DNA of 64,000 bases from Marinarcus sediminis (GCF_048571275.1 NZ_CP182357.1:558001-622000), one strand, 5' to 3'; positions 50,193 to 59,734 are shown, counted from the stretch's first letter. A program made the numbers and translations. The notes: generated from the letters alone by a model not told the origin.

Positions 50193-50704
50193 TTCATCAA
50201 TGGATATTGATTGAATCCTACAATAATCTTCTCTGCTACATTTATCATCGATATATTTAACGCTTTAAACTCTTGATTTTTGATATTAACCAACATTTTG
50301 TCATAAACATTGGCATAAGGATAGATGATAAAATAGATATACTCTTTAGATTTTGACTCTTTTTGCAATTCTGCAAACCATGTTGCTAAAAGTGAAAAAT
50401 AGAGCATGGCTGGATTAAATGCTTTGTGTGTTTCCAATGTTTTATTTAAGGCGTTGTTCAAATAGTTGTATGCATTTAAAATGGCTTTAGTTGAACTGTT
50501 GGGATTGTCTCGAAGATAAAATTCTGAGGGCTTGGTCACATAATTTATTTGTGTTAATATCTCTATGGTTATCTTATTAATATGTTCATCAAGCTCACTT
50601 TCAACATGAAACAATTCCATTTCTGAATCTTTATAACTGTTAATAATGTCTCTGCAAAAAAGCAACAAAGCTTCTGTTTTTATTTTTGATATATTTAAAA
50701 TCAT
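50189..50704 (-). CDS. Unknown cytoplasmic protein
   Basis: A 171-residue protein, mostly helical, with no signal peptide or membrane segment and no motif I recognise. It has two cysteine-poor regions and a hydrophobic YIYFIIYPYANVYDKMLV segment. It is a single gene between the porin and thrS. It is supported by its length, codon use like its neighbours and the absence of any competing frame. Function unknown. Confidence 0.65.
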   Translation of the reverse strand: MILNISKIKTEALLLFCRDIINSYKDSEMELFHVESELDEHINKITIEILTQINYVTKPSEFYLRDNPNSSTKAILNAYNYLNNALNKTLETHKAFNPAMLYFSLLATWFAELQKESKSKEYIYFIIYPYANVYDKMLVNIKNQEFKALNISMINVAEKIIVGFNQYPLMK

Positions 50705-50825
50705 AAGCCATTGTAACCAATTTATTATTACACCACAAACTTTTAAGTCTTATTAAGCTAAAATATTGCTAAATTATAAAAAGTTTGCATATAAACATTG
50801 CATAAAAATATAAGAAAGGAACTTA

Positions 50826-52634
50826 TTGGAACCAATTGGTGTATTGAAAGAGGGTCAAATATACGACCTTCAAACTGCAGAAGCCTTAAACATTAAAGGC
50901 GAGGAAATCAAAGCAGATAACTCAAAAGAAGCTTTAGAAATCTTAAGACACTCATGTGCTCACTTGATGGCACAAGCAATCAAAGAACTGTATCCGGAAG
51001 CTAAATTTTTTGTCGGCCCTGTGATTAAAGAAGGGTTTTATTACGATTTTAAAATCAATTCAAAACTCAATGATGAAGATTTACCAAAAATCGAAAAAAA
51101 GATGAAAGAGCTAGCAGCGTTAAAACTTCCGATTGAAAGACGTGAATACTCAAGAAAAGAGATTGAAGAGAAATTTGCAGGTGATGAATTAAAACAAGCT
51201 GTTTTAAAAAACATAGTCTCTGATTCATTAACAATTTACAAACAAGGCGATTTCGAAGACCTTTGTCGTGGACCTCACGTGCCCAATACCAGAATGGTAC
51301 GAACCTTTAAACTCACCAGAATTGCGGGTGCATATGTAGGTGGGAATGAAGCCAATGAGATGATTACTCGAATCTATGGTATTGCTTTTTTTGACAAAGC
51401 TGAACTCAATAACTATGTCACCATGTTAGAGGAAGCTAAAAAAAGAGACCACAGAAAACTGGGAACTGAACTGGAACTCTTTACATTCAGCGATGATGTA
51501 GGTGCAGGATTGCCTCTTTGGTTACCCAATGGTGCAAGATTAAGAAGTAAATTGGAACACCTCTTATACAAAGCTCACCGAATCAGAGGATATGAGCCTG
51601 TACGTGGGCCTGAAATTTTAAAAGCTGAAATGTGGAAAATTTCTGGTCACTACGCCAACTATAAAGAGAACATGTATTTTACAACCATTGACGAACAAGA
51701 GTATGGGATTAAACCTATGAACTGTGTGGGTCATATTCAAATCTTTAAAAATAAATTGGTTTCGTATAAAGACTTGCCATTGAAACTTTTTGAGTATGGG
51801 GTTGTACACAGACATGAAAAATCGGGAGTAATGCATGGGCTCTTTAGAGTTCGAGAGTTTACTCAAGATGATTCTCATATTTTTTGTACTCAAGATCAAA
51901 TCAAAGAGGTTATCTTTGAAGTGCTTGAATTTGTTGATGCTATTATGAAAATGTTTGATTTTAAATATGAAATTGAAGTCTCAACAAAACCAGAAAAAGC
52001 CATTGGTGATGATATATTCTGGGAAAAAACAACACAAGGTATCATGAATGCTTTGGATGAAAATAACATCGAATATGGAATTGATGAAGGTGGAGGAGCA
52101 TTTTATGGTCCAAAAATCGACATTAAGATTTTGGATGCTATTGGAAGAAAATGGCAGTGTGGAACGGTGCAAGTGGATATGAACTTGCCATCACGATTCC
52201 AAGCAGAATATATCAATGAAGAGGGAAATAAAGAGCAACCTGTGATGATTCACAGAGCTATCTTAGGTTCATTTGAACGATTTATTGGAATTTTGACAGA
52301 GCATTGTGGAGGAGAATTTCCATTTATCATTGCGCCAACTCAAGTCATTTTTATACCAATTGCACCAGCGCATGAGGCGTATGCACATGAGTTACAAAAA
52401 GAGTTGTTGCAATTAGAAATTGATTCTAAAATATTTGATAAAAATGAAAGTTTAAATAAAAGAGTCCGAACAGCTGAAAAACAACGAGTTCCAATGATTG
52501 TTGTTATTGGTGATGAAGAAGTTGAACACCAAAAAGTCGCCTTAAGAAACAGAAGAACAAGAGAACAAAGTGATATGAGCAAGGATGAGTTTTTAACTCT
52601 ATTAAAAGAAATTAAAAGTGGGAGCGAAGTTTGA
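50826..52634 (+). CDS. thrS: Threonyl-tRNA synthetase
   Basis: A 602-residue class II synthetase. It has a shortened N-terminal region, the second additional domain with HSCAHLMAQA and the KQGDFEDLCRGPHVPNT editing motif, then catalytic motifs GPEILKAEMWKISGHY, GVVHRHEKSGVMHGLFRVREFTQDD (split) and HRAILGSFERFIGIL. The zinc-site cysteine is in MNCVGH. The start is a TTG with AGGAAC upstream. It overlaps infC by 4 bp (TTGA) in the conserved thrS-infC-rpmI-rplT order. Confidence 0.96.
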   Translation: MEPIGVLKEGQIYDLQTAEALNIKGEEIKADNSKEALEILRHSCAHLMAQAIKELYPEAKFFVGPVIKEGFYYDFKINSKLNDEDLPKIEKKMKELAALKLPIERREYSRKEIEEKFAGDELKQAVLKNIVSDSLTIYKQGDFEDLCRGPHVPNTRMVRTFKLTRIAGAYVGGNEANEMITRIYGIAFFDKAELNNYVTMLEEAKKRDHRKLGTELELFTFSDDVGAGLPLWLPNGARLRSKLEHLLYKAHRIRGYEPVRGPEILKAEMWKISGHYANYKENMYFTTIDEQEYGIKPMNCVGHIQIFKNKLVSYKDLPLKLFEYGVVHRHEKSGVMHGLFRVREFTQDDSHIFCTQDQIKEVIFEVLEFVDAIMKMFDFKYEIEVSTKPEKAIGDDIFWEKTTQGIMNALDENNIEYGIDEGGGAFYGPKIDIKILDAIGRKWQCGTVQVDMNLPSRFQAEYINEEGNKEQPVMIHRAILGSFERFIGILTEHCGGEFPFIIAPTQVIFIPIAPAHEAYAHELQKELLQLEIDSKIFDKNESLNKRVRTAEKQRVPMIVVIGDEEVEHQKVALRNRRTREQSDMSKDEFLTLLKEIKSGSEV

Positions 52635-53170
52635 GTAAACAAACAAAAAAAGATGATGCAATAATGAACGAAGAAATTACTGCAAAAGAAGTAAGGTGTA
52701 TGAATGATGATGGTACGAACTATGGCATCATTCCAACAAGAGATGCATTGCAACTGGCAGAAGATTTAGGTTTAGATTTAGTTCTAATAGCTCCAGATGC
52801 TCAACCTCCTGTTGCAAAAATTATGAACTACGGTAAATTTAAATACCAATTAGAAAAAAAGAAAAAAGAGGCAAAGAAAAAACAAAAAGTTATCGTGATT
52901 AAAGAGATTAAACTTTCTGTTAAAATTGCTGAAAATGATATTAACTATAAAGTTAAACATGCCAGAGAATTTCTTGAAGAAGGGAACCATGTAAAATTTA
53001 GAGTATTTTTAAAAGGTAGAGAGATGGCACATCCTGAAGCTGGTATAGAAGTATTACTCAAAATTTGGCCAATGGTTGAAGATATTGCTGTTATGGATAA
53101 GCCTCCAAAACTTGAAGGACGATATGTCAATATGATGGCACTTCCTAAAAAAGAAGAAAGAAAAAACTGA
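52631..53170 (+). CDS. infC: Translation initiation factor IF-3
   Basis: A 179-residue protein. The N-domain has MNDDGTNYGIIPTRDALQLAEDLGLDLVLIAPDAQPPVAKIMNYGKF (in parts), and the C-domain has KEIKLSVKIAENDINYKVKHAREFL and HPEAGIEVL. The proposed start is TTG, overlapping the thrS stop. Non-AUG starts of infC are used in E. coli for autoregulation, since IF-3 rejects them. An ATG at 52664 (residue 12) is an alternative. Confidence 0.95.
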   Translation: MSKQTKKDDAIMNEEITAKEVRCMNDDGTNYGIIPTRDALQLAEDLGLDLVLIAPDAQPPVAKIMNYGKFKYQLEKKKKEAKKKQKVIVIKEIKLSVKIAENDINYKVKHAREFLEEGNHVKFRVFLKGREMAHPEAGIEVLLKIWPMVEDIAVMDKPPKLEGRYVNMMALPKKEERKN

Positions 53171-53181
53171 CACACTTTTAA

Positions 53182-53205
53182 AGCCTGTAAATAAATTTAC
53201 AGGCT
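53182..53205. other. 10-bp-stem hairpin between infC and rpmI
   Basis: The perfect arms AGCCTGTAAA/TTTACAGGCT with loop TAAA lie 12 bp past the infC stop. No T-run follows on the plus strand, so it is not a standard terminator. It may stabilise or process the mRNA, or serve L20 control of the rpmI-rplT genes. Confidence 0.5.
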
Positions 53206-53311
53206 GCTCCAATACTCCTTACACTTAACCAAAATTAAAGCTTAAATTAAGTATTATTGCGAACTTTTTCTATATTTTAAGGAAATTGCAAATTTAAAAG
53301 GAGGAATCCAA

Positions 53312-53509
53312 ATGCCAAAAATGAAATCTAATAGTGGAGCTTTAAAAAGATTTAAAGTGAAAAAAAATGGTTCTATTAAAAGAGGATCAGCTTTTAGAAG
53401 CCACATTTTAACTAAGATGACTACAAAAAGAAAAAGAAATCTTAGAAAACCTCAAACAATTGCTGCAGTAGATGTTGCAAGAGTTAAAAGAATGTTAAAC
53501 CAAGCGTAA
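53312..53509 (+). CDS. rpmI: Ribosomal protein L35
   Basis: A 65-residue basic protein with KMKSNSGALKRFKVKKNGSIKRG, HILTKMTTKRKRNLRK (in parts), typical of bL35. It has a strong ribosome-binding site (AAAGGAGG), with TATATT as possible -10 upstream. It is followed after 104 bp by rplT. Confidence 0.97.
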   Translation: MPKMKSNSGALKRFKVKKNGSIKRGSAFRSHILTKMTTKRKRNLRKPQTIAAVDVARVKRMLNQA

Positions 53510-53613
53510 TCTATAAATTTTTATAGTTACATGTCCCTCCATCTAAACAATGGACAAGTTCGATGAAAGTCGACACCTATTATTGAAACAATATACGGTA
53601 AAGGAAAGATAGA

Positions 53614-53973
53614 ATGCCTAGAGTTAAAACTGGTGTAGTTAGAAGAAGAAGACACAAAAAAGTATTAAAAGCTGCTAGAGGTTTTTTTAGTGGTAGAAGA
53701 AAACACTTTAGAAAAGCGAAAGAACAATTAGAACACTCTTTAGTGTATGCTTATAGAGACAGAAGACAGAAAAAAAGAGATATCAGAAAGCTTTGGATTG
53801 TAAGAATCAATGCCGCTTGTAGATTAAATGATATTAACTATTCAAGATTCATGAATGGTTTAAAATTATCTGCGATTGAATTAGACAGAAAAATTTTAGC
53901 TGATATGGCGATGAATGATTCTGCTGCATTTACTGCTCTTGTAGCAGTTGCAAAAGCTGCATTAACTAAATAA
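53614..53973 (+). CDS. rplT: Ribosomal protein L20
   Basis: A 119-residue bL20. It starts RVKTGVVRRRRHKKVLK and contains GFFSGRRKHFRKAKEQL and LWIVRINAACRLNDINYSRF. L20 often represses its own operon by binding a leader that mimics 23S rRNA; the 104 bp before it contains pairing elements TGTCC/GGACA that might do this. It is followed by a strong terminator. Confidence 0.97.
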   Translation: MPRVKTGVVRRRRHKKVLKAARGFFSGRRKHFRKAKEQLEHSLVYAYRDRRQKKRDIRKLWIVRINAACRLNDINYSRFMNGLKLSAIELDRKILADMAMNDSAAFTALVAVAKAALTK

Positions 53974-53989
53974 TTTTAAATTTGCAAAT

Positions 53990-54025
53990 TAAAAAAGGGT
54001 TGAAGTCTCCTTCAACCCTTTTTTT
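53990..54025 (+). terminator. Intrinsic terminator after rplT
   Basis: The stem AAGGGTTGAAG/CTTCAACCCTT with a short loop is followed by eight T. The 3' end of the convergent small membrane protein gene overlaps it. Confidence 0.88.
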
Positions 54026-54233
54026 TAATCAATTTTACTATTCCTCTGGGTAAGCCTATTATCAAATATACTATTAGAGTAAATATCAAAGGATGAATTG
54101 CTCCAATTCCATAAGCTCCTGAACTTTTTAAATGCACAATATGTTCGAAAGGGGACGTTAACCACTCTTTGTAATGCATGCCCAAACTTAACACCAAAAA
54201 AATACTCACAAATACCCATAACTCTTTTTTCAT
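54012..54233 (-). CDS. Small membrane protein, unknown function
   Basis: A 73-residue protein with two membrane segments (about 5-20 and 46-62) and a basic C-terminus (RGIVKLIKKKG). It has no recognised family. Its 3' end lies inside the rplT terminator and its upstream side faces the sqr terminator. GGAACAG precedes the ATG. An overlapping frame at 54025-54285 is less protein-like. A moderately supported gene. Confidence 0.55.
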   Translation of the reverse strand: MKKELWVFVSIFLVLSLGMHYKEWLTSPFEHIVHLKSSGAYGIGAIHPLIFTLIVYLIIGLPRGIVKLIKKKG

Positions 54234-54243
54234 ATCTGTTCCA

Positions 54244-54274
54244 AATAAAAAAGCCCCAAGTGTTACCTTGAGGC
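54244..54274 (-). terminator. Intrinsic terminator of sqr
   Basis: On the minus strand a stem GCCTCAAGG/CTTGGGGC (one mismatch or wobble) is followed by a run of six T (TTTTTTATT). Confidence 0.8.
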
Positions 54275-54299
54275 AATAAAGTCAAACGTTAACTTTTAA

Positions 54300-55766
54300 T
54301 TATGCTTTACCAGAAAGCATTCCATACATTGTCATTGGTCTTAACATATAGACTTTCATTAACCACCAAATATATCTCTCTTGAGTTGGATCTAATGGAA
54401 AAGATGGTGTAGGTTTTTTAGTCCAGTTAAACTCAGCCAACATAACTTTACCAATATCAGTAATAAGTGGACATACCGTATATCCAGCGTATTTAGCCGT
54501 TAATGGTTTTGCTTCCATCGCAGCTACAATATTGTCTACAGCGACTTTATATTGTTTTCTAACACTTCCACCTGTTTTACCCATAGGAACAGCTGCAATG
54601 TCTCCTAAAGAGAATACGTTGCTGTATTTAACGTGTTGCAGTGTCTCTTTATTAACAGGTACATACCCTTTTGATGAACCCAATGGCGAATTACCAATTT
54701 CATCTGGCGCTTTCATTGGAGGAGTAATGTGTAAGAAGTCAAATGGTACTTCAACATTCTCATTTTTTGTTACCATTGAAAACTCTTCTAAATCTTTATC
54801 ATATTCACCTTTTTCTTTCCAATGGTGATCAAATGTTGCAATTTTTTTCTCTAAATCAACCCCAGTTAAATTGTGGTTATAATTCCATTTCATATCTCTT
54901 GCTTGAAACTGTTTTACAATGGCTTCATGATATTCAGGAACACCAAACATCGTTCCTCCATTTGGATAGAACGTTAATTCAGCATTGGCTCTCGCACCTG
55001 CTTCATTCAATCTTGCATTTGTTAAATACATGATTTTTTTAGGAGCTCCACCACATTTAATGGCAGTATTTGGGTGTGTAAATACACCTTTAACTTGTTT
55101 ACCTGATTTTGCTTCTGCCACAAATTTTTGCATATTTTGCCAAGTAGCAACTGCTCCATCCATCATATAAATAGAACTTACACCTGAATCACCAAACACT
55201 TTTAATACTTCAGATGCATCACCTGCAGTATAAGCTTCTCCCGCTTCTTCCAAACCTTTAATGGCAGCAAAATTCAATTTTAAACCTGCTGCAATGATTA
55301 AGAAATCATACGTAACCACTTCACCTTTTTTTGTTGTAAGTTGATTATTGTCTGGGTCAAACTCGACAGCTATGTCTTGAATAACTTTTACACCATTTGG
55401 CGTAAAATCTTTTGTGTTATACATTACATCATCTTTGGTATAAATTCCAGATGCAATTAACGTATTTCCTGGTTGATATGATACAGATTGAGGATTTGGC
55501 TCAATTACTGTAATATCTGGATTCGATAATGTATTTGTCAGTCTTGCAGCTGTAGACATACCTGCAAGTCCCCCTCCAACAATTACAATTTTAGCTTTCA
55601 CATCACTTGCTTGTAGTGTTGTCGAAGCTTCAAGTTCTGTTCCACCCATTAGAAATGATGCTGAACTTAATCCTGCTATTTTTAAAGCATCTCTTCTTGA
55701 AATACCTTGTTTTTTTAACTCATTATCTAGAAGTTCTAAAGAGTCTTTTAGATCTTTGTTCATCAT
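54300..55766 (-). CDS. sqr: Tat-exported sulfide:quinone oxidoreductase-like flavoprotein
   Basis: A 488-residue FAD enzyme of the SQR/flavocytochrome c family. A Tat signal is present (ISRRDALKIAG, R24-R25, then a hydrophobic stretch to about residue 48). The FAD loop is IVGGGLAGMSTAA (62-74). The redox cysteine is in NTAIKCGGAPKKI (C238), a second is in TVCPLITDIGK (C432), and FSLGDIAAVPMGKTGG binds FAD. The C-terminus has hydrophobic residues for membrane attachment. It oxidises sulfide to polysulfur and passes electrons to quinone. A single gene with its own terminator. It could also accept other sulfur species. Confidence 0.85.
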   Translation of the reverse strand: MMNKDLKDSLELLDNELKKQGISRRDALKIAGLSSASFLMGGTELEASTTLQASDVKAKIVIVGGGLAGMSTAARLTNTLSNPDITVIEPNPQSVSYQPGNTLIASGIYTKDDVMYNTKDFTPNGVKVIQDIAVEFDPDNNQLTTKKGEVVTYDFLIIAAGLKLNFAAIKGLEEAGEAYTAGDASEVLKVFGDSGVSSIYMMDGAVATWQNMQKFVAEAKSGKQVKGVFTHPNTAIKCGGAPKKIMYLTNARLNEAGARANAELTFYPNGGTMFGVPEYHEAIVKQFQARDMKWNYNHNLTGVDLEKKIATFDHHWKEKGEYDKDLEEFSMVTKNENVEVPFDFLHITPPMKAPDEIGNSPLGSSKGYVPVNKETLQHVKYSNVFSLGDIAAVPMGKTGGSVRKQYKVAVDNIVAAMEAKPLTAKYAGYTVCPLITDIGKVMLAEFNWTKKPTPSFPLDPTQERYIWWLMKVYMLRPMTMYGMLSGKA

Positions 55767-55887
55767 TTGAATTCCTTTACGTTTAAATATATGCGTAGAT
55801 TATCTTAAATTTCATAATATTAAACTTAAAAATTTCTTAACAGGTTTATTTTTATTATAACTATAACTTATATACACACTTACTCTT

Positions 55888-56505
55888 TTATTGCCTAAAA
55901 AAATTTATTTTCTCGAGTGCTTTTTCATAATCTGTAGGGGTATTCATATTTAAAAATTCATCTTCATTTTCAAAAAAGATCTCTTTTGTATTTGATTGTT
56001 TTAAAAGATAAGCAATTTTATGTATGTTTAAATCGATCATTTTATCAAGGTCTTCTAAAACCGATTTAGAAAAAACACCACATAAATTATGTGTCCCACT
56101 TTTGCTTCTAGCGACAGTAATATCATAGTTCTCAGATTCTTCAATAAGTGTTTTGAGTGTTTGAGAAGAGATAAAAGGAGTATCCACAGGAATAATAACT
56201 GCCTTTGGAGTTTCAATTTTTTCTAAAATCGTTTTTAACGCAATCAAAGGAGAAGAGATTGCAGAAGTATAATCATAAATTATATTATTACTTCTCTTAT
56301 ACATAAAATTAAATGTATGATTTTTTGAAGAGATGTAGACATTTTTAAATATTTTTTGATATTTCTTGTATTGGAATTCAATAAGAGTAGTGTCGTTTCC
56401 GAATGGAAGAAGTACTTTGTCTTCTTTCATTCGTGAACTTTTTCCACCGCACAAAATAACGATGGGGATTGTATTAAAAAGCAGTTGGGCTGAATCTTTT
56501 TTCAC
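55888..56505 (-). CDS. mobA: Molybdenum cofactor guanylyltransferase MobA
   Basis: A 205-residue nucleotidyltransferase with the N-terminal GTP loop VILCGGKSSRMKEDKVLLPFG (split), PVDTPF (metal-binding aspartate) and SGTHNLCGVF. It adds GMP to molybdopterin to make the bis-MGD cofactor for molybdenum enzymes. It follows leuC with 15 bp between, on the same strand. No other moa or mog gene is nearby. Confidence 0.88.
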   Translation of the reverse strand: MKKDSAQLLFNTIPIVILCGGKSSRMKEDKVLLPFGNDTTLIEFQYKKYQKIFKNVYISSKNHTFNFMYKRSNNIIYDYTSAISSPLIALKTILEKIETPKAVIIPVDTPFISSQTLKTLIEESENYDITVARSKSGTHNLCGVFSKSVLEDLDKMIDLNIHKIAYLLKQSNTKEIFFENEDEFLNMNTPTDYEKALEKINFFRQ

Positions 56506-56520
56506 TGCCTACTCATATAT

Positions 56521-57789
56521 TTAGAGCGCTCTTGGGTCTGTAATGTATCCAGAAATAGCACTTGCGGCTGCAACGGCTGAGTTGGCCAAATATATTTTTG
56601 AACTTCGGCTTCCCATTCTTCCAACAAAGTTTCTGTTGGTTGTAGAAATACACACCTCATCATCACCTAAAATCCCCATATATCCACCTAAACATGCACC
56701 ACATGTAGGATTAGATACCACTGCTCCTGCATCTACTAAGGTATCAATATAACCCGCTTTTGTTGCGTCTCTTAAAATTTTTTGAGTACCTGGTGTCAAA
56801 ATAAGTCTCACGTGTCGTGCCACTTTTTTACCCTTTAAAATTTCAGCCGCCACTTTAAAATCACTCAATCGACCATTCGTACAACTTCCAATGAATACTT
56901 GGTCAACTCTGATTTCATCTGCTACTGCTTGTGACACAGGATGACCATTTGAAGGTAAAAATGGGTATGCAATCACCGGTTCTAAAGAGGCTACATCCAC
57001 AACAATTTCTTGGCAATAATTTGCATCATCATCACTGTAATGAATTTTAGGTTCTGCTCGTAAACTCTCTCTTGAGTCTAAAAACTCTTTGGTAATTTCA
57101 TCGTATGCCACAATTCCATTTTTTGCCCCAGCTTCAATCGCCATATTACATAAAGAGAATCGATCGTCCATGCTTAAGTATTGAATGGTATCACCAGTAA
57201 ACTCTAATGTTTTATATAAAGCACCATCAACACCTAAGATTCTGATAATTTCTAAAATTAAATCTTTCCCCGTAACATACTCTTTTGGTTTACCGTTAAA
57301 TACCACTTTAATAGATTCAGGCACTTTAAACCAGTTTCCCCCTGTAATCATTCCAAAAGAGATATCCGTACTTCCCATTCCTGTACTAAATGCACCTAAT
57401 GCTCCATGTGTACAAGTATGCGAATCTGCACCAATAATAACATCTCCTGGTAATACCAACCCTTTTTCAGGTAAAAGTGCATGTTCAATTCCCATATCTT
57501 TTTCATCAAAGAAATATTTTAAATTATGTTTGTATGCAAAGTCTCTTGAAATTTTTGCTTGATTTGCACTGGCAATATCTTTAGCTGGAATAAAGTGATC
57601 CAATACAATGGCAAACCCTTCTGGATTGGCAAGTTTTTCAAAACCACCCTCTTCAAATGCTTTAATTGAAATGGGTGTAGTAATATCATTCCCAATGACC
57701 ATATCAATTGGACTTCTTACAATTTCACCCGCATAAACTTCACGTCCTACGTGTTCACTGAATATTTTTTCTGTTATCGTTTGTCCCAT
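56521..57789 (-). CDS. leuC: 3-isopropylmalate dehydratase large subunit
   Basis: Leucine biosynthesis; carries the [4Fe-4S] cluster. The 422-residue, aconitase-family protein has GADSHTCTHGALGAFSTGMGSTD, the cluster cysteines in GSCTNGRLSDF and NPTCGACLGGYMGIL, and TTNRNFVGRMG. This is the shorter archaeal-type/LeuC2 length. The leuD partner is not adjacent in this window. Confidence 0.94.
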   Translation of the reverse strand: MGQTITEKIFSEHVGREVYAGEIVRSPIDMVIGNDITTPISIKAFEEGGFEKLANPEGFAIVLDHFIPAKDIASANQAKISRDFAYKHNLKYFFDEKDMGIEHALLPEKGLVLPGDVIIGADSHTCTHGALGAFSTGMGSTDISFGMITGGNWFKVPESIKVVFNGKPKEYVTGKDLILEIIRILGVDGALYKTLEFTGDTIQYLSMDDRFSLCNMAIEAGAKNGIVAYDEITKEFLDSRESLRAEPKIHYSDDDANYCQEIVVDVASLEPVIAYPFLPSNGHPVSQAVADEIRVDQVFIGSCTNGRLSDFKVAAEILKGKKVARHVRLILTPGTQKILRDATKAGYIDTLVDAGAVVSNPTCGACLGGYMGILGDDEVCISTTNRNFVGRMGSRSSKIYLANSAVAAASAISGYITDPRAL

Positions 57790-57864
57790 AATTTTTTACC
57801 TATATTATTAATTTTTTAACTGATTTTTGCGATTATATCCAAAAATAATTTAAGTCCCCAAATT

Positions 57865-58317
57865 TCACTTTTCTTCTTTTGCAATTTTTGATGCTTGATA
57901 CTGTAACCAAAGTATCCATACCACTGCCAAATCAATCATCACATCTGCAAAATTAAAAATGGCAAAATCAAAACCACAATGCCAATAGACATAATCAACC
58001 ACACCACCATGCACAAATCGGTCAATGATATTTCCAATACCCCCTGCATACAATATGGCAACAGCAAAGGCATAATAATTATACACATTTTTATTCCAAT
58101 AAAGATACATGACCCCCATGAACAATAGGGCAATTTGTATATATTTTAAATAGTGTGCAAGAGATGCAAACATAGAAAAAGCAACACCATAATTGTATGT
58201 CAAGACCAAAGAGATACAACTGCTTTCCCAACCAAATCCAGCTACAAAAAGTGCTTTGATGTATTGGTCAATAAGCAAAAGTGTCACAAACAGAGTAACA
58301 ACTTTTATATTTTTCAT
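57865..58317 (-). CDS. lspA: Lipoprotein signal peptidase LspA
   Basis: A 150-residue inner-membrane aspartic peptidase that cuts lipoprotein precursors. It has four membrane helices and the catalytic aspartates in GNIIDRFVHGGVVDY and FNFADVMID. It starts with a 4 bp ATGA overlap with glmM, forming a pair often seen in Campylobacterota. Confidence 0.96.
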   Translation of the reverse strand: MKNIKVVTLFVTLLLIDQYIKALFVAGFGWESSCISLVLTYNYGVAFSMFASLAHYLKYIQIALLFMGVMYLYWNKNVYNYYAFAVAILYAGGIGNIIDRFVHGGVVDYVYWHCGFDFAIFNFADVMIDLAVVWILWLQYQASKIAKEEK

Positions 58318-59648
58318 AATTTACTTTGAAAAAAATCTACTAAATCGTCCATAGCAACTTTAACTTCTTTTTCATTTTTACCTTCAAGTAAAAGTCGTAT
58401 TTTATTCTCCGTTCCAGAGTAACGAATCAAATCTCTCATTCCATTTTTTCTGATGACTTGAAGTTTTTCTTCCAACCCTTCAATCTCATCTACAGGAACT
58501 TTTTTAGTCACACTTAAATTCACCAATAATTGAGGATAAAGTTCAAAAGCATTTAACACTTCACTGGCAGGTTTTCCACTTTTAATCACCAATGCCAAAA
58601 CTTGTAAGGCTGAAGCCAAACCATCTCCTGTTTTAGCAACATCACCAAAAATAATATGCCCACTTTGTTCCCCACCAAAGTTTAAATTGTTATCTTTCAT
58701 CTCCATCAGAACATGTTTATCTCCCACATCGGTTCGATTGAGTTTGAGTTCAAAACTGGCTAAATAGTCCTCTAAGGCTTTATTGCTCATCACTGTAGCA
58801 ACACACGTTTTCCCTTTTAAAAGTTTTTGTTCTTGCAAATAAACACACAATACCCCAATGAGTTTATCGCCATGTACGACTTGACCTTTTTCATCTACAA
58901 CTACCAATCTGTCTGCGTCTCCATCAAGGGCGATTCCAATGTCTGCTCGAACATCAACCACTACTTTCCCCACATTTTTTGGATGCAGTGCACCACAATC
59001 GTCGTTGATATTATAACCGTTTGGTTTATTGTTAATAACAATGACTTCAGCACCCAACTCTTCTAAAATGGTTGGTCCCACTTTATATGCAGCACCATTG
59101 GCACAATCTAAAACAATTCTTAACCCATTTAAAGAGAGCTCTTTGGGAAAAGAGCTCTTAATAGAAACGATATATCGTCCAATGACATCATCAATTCTTT
59201 TTGATGCCCCAATCTCTTTACCTGTAACTTGAGAACTTCTCAGTAACTCTTCATTAAAAAAGATTTTCTCAATCTCCTCTTCACAAGAAGTGCCCAGTTT
59301 ATCTCCATTATGATTAAAAAACTTAATCCCATTGTCATCAAAAGGGTTGTGAGAAGCACTCAACATAATTCCAGCATCGCATCGCATGCTTTCTGTCAAA
59401 TATGCAATTGCAGGAGTTGGCATTGGCCCAATTTGTATCACATTATAACCAACCGCAGTCAAACCACTTACAATGGCATTCTCAATCATATAGCCACTTC
59501 GTCTTGTATCTTTGCCTACTAAAATCTTGTTTGTGTATGACTGTTTTCTGAAAAATATTCCCGCTGCCATTGCCAATTTCATTGCTGTCATAGCATCCAA
59601 AAAATCACCAGCTTGCCCTCTAACACCGTCTGTTCCAAATAGTTTCAT
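58314..59648 (-). CDS. glmM: Phosphoglucosamine mutase GlmM
   Basis: Converts glucosamine 6-phosphate to glucosamine 1-phosphate for peptidoglycan and LPS precursors. The 444-residue protein has the phosphoserine loop IMLSASHNPFDDNG, the metal loop ALDGDADRL, the sugar loop GGEQSGHI and the phosphate loop IRYSGTENKIR. I start at the ATG at 59648, which gives MKLFGTDGVRG and has AGGAAG upstream; the frame is open 9 codons further. It overlaps lspA. Confidence 0.96.
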   Translation of the reverse strand: MKLFGTDGVRGQAGDFLDAMTAMKLAMAAGIFFRKQSYTNKILVGKDTRRSGYMIENAIVSGLTAVGYNVIQIGPMPTPAIAYLTESMRCDAGIMLSASHNPFDDNGIKFFNHNGDKLGTSCEEEIEKIFFNEELLRSSQVTGKEIGASKRIDDVIGRYIVSIKSSFPKELSLNGLRIVLDCANGAAYKVGPTILEELGAEVIVINNKPNGYNINDDCGALHPKNVGKVVVDVRADIGIALDGDADRLVVVDEKGQVVHGDKLIGVLCVYLQEQKLLKGKTCVATVMSNKALEDYLASFELKLNRTDVGDKHVLMEMKDNNLNFGGEQSGHIIFGDVAKTGDGLASALQVLALVIKSGKPASEVLNAFELYPQLLVNLSVTKKVPVDEIEGLEEKLQVIRKNGMRDLIRYSGTENKIRLLLEGKNEKEVKVAMDDLVDFFQSKL

Positions 59649-59734
59649 TAACAACTTCCTAAGTTTAAACTTCATTTAAAGATATATTCTGTATTATTCT
59701 ACCCTTAAATTTTTTACAAAGAGGTTAAACACAA

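Noticed and set aside
53510..53613. Gap between rpmI and rplT as a proven L20 leader
   Set aside because: Short pairing elements are present (CTATAAA/TTTATAG, TGTCC/GGACA), but I cannot show that they mimic the 23S site, so it is only mentioned in the rplT entry.
54025..54285. An 86-residue minus ORF overlapping the small membrane protein gene
   Set aside because: It overlaps in another frame, spans the sqr terminator and lacks a good ribosome-binding site and protein-like composition.
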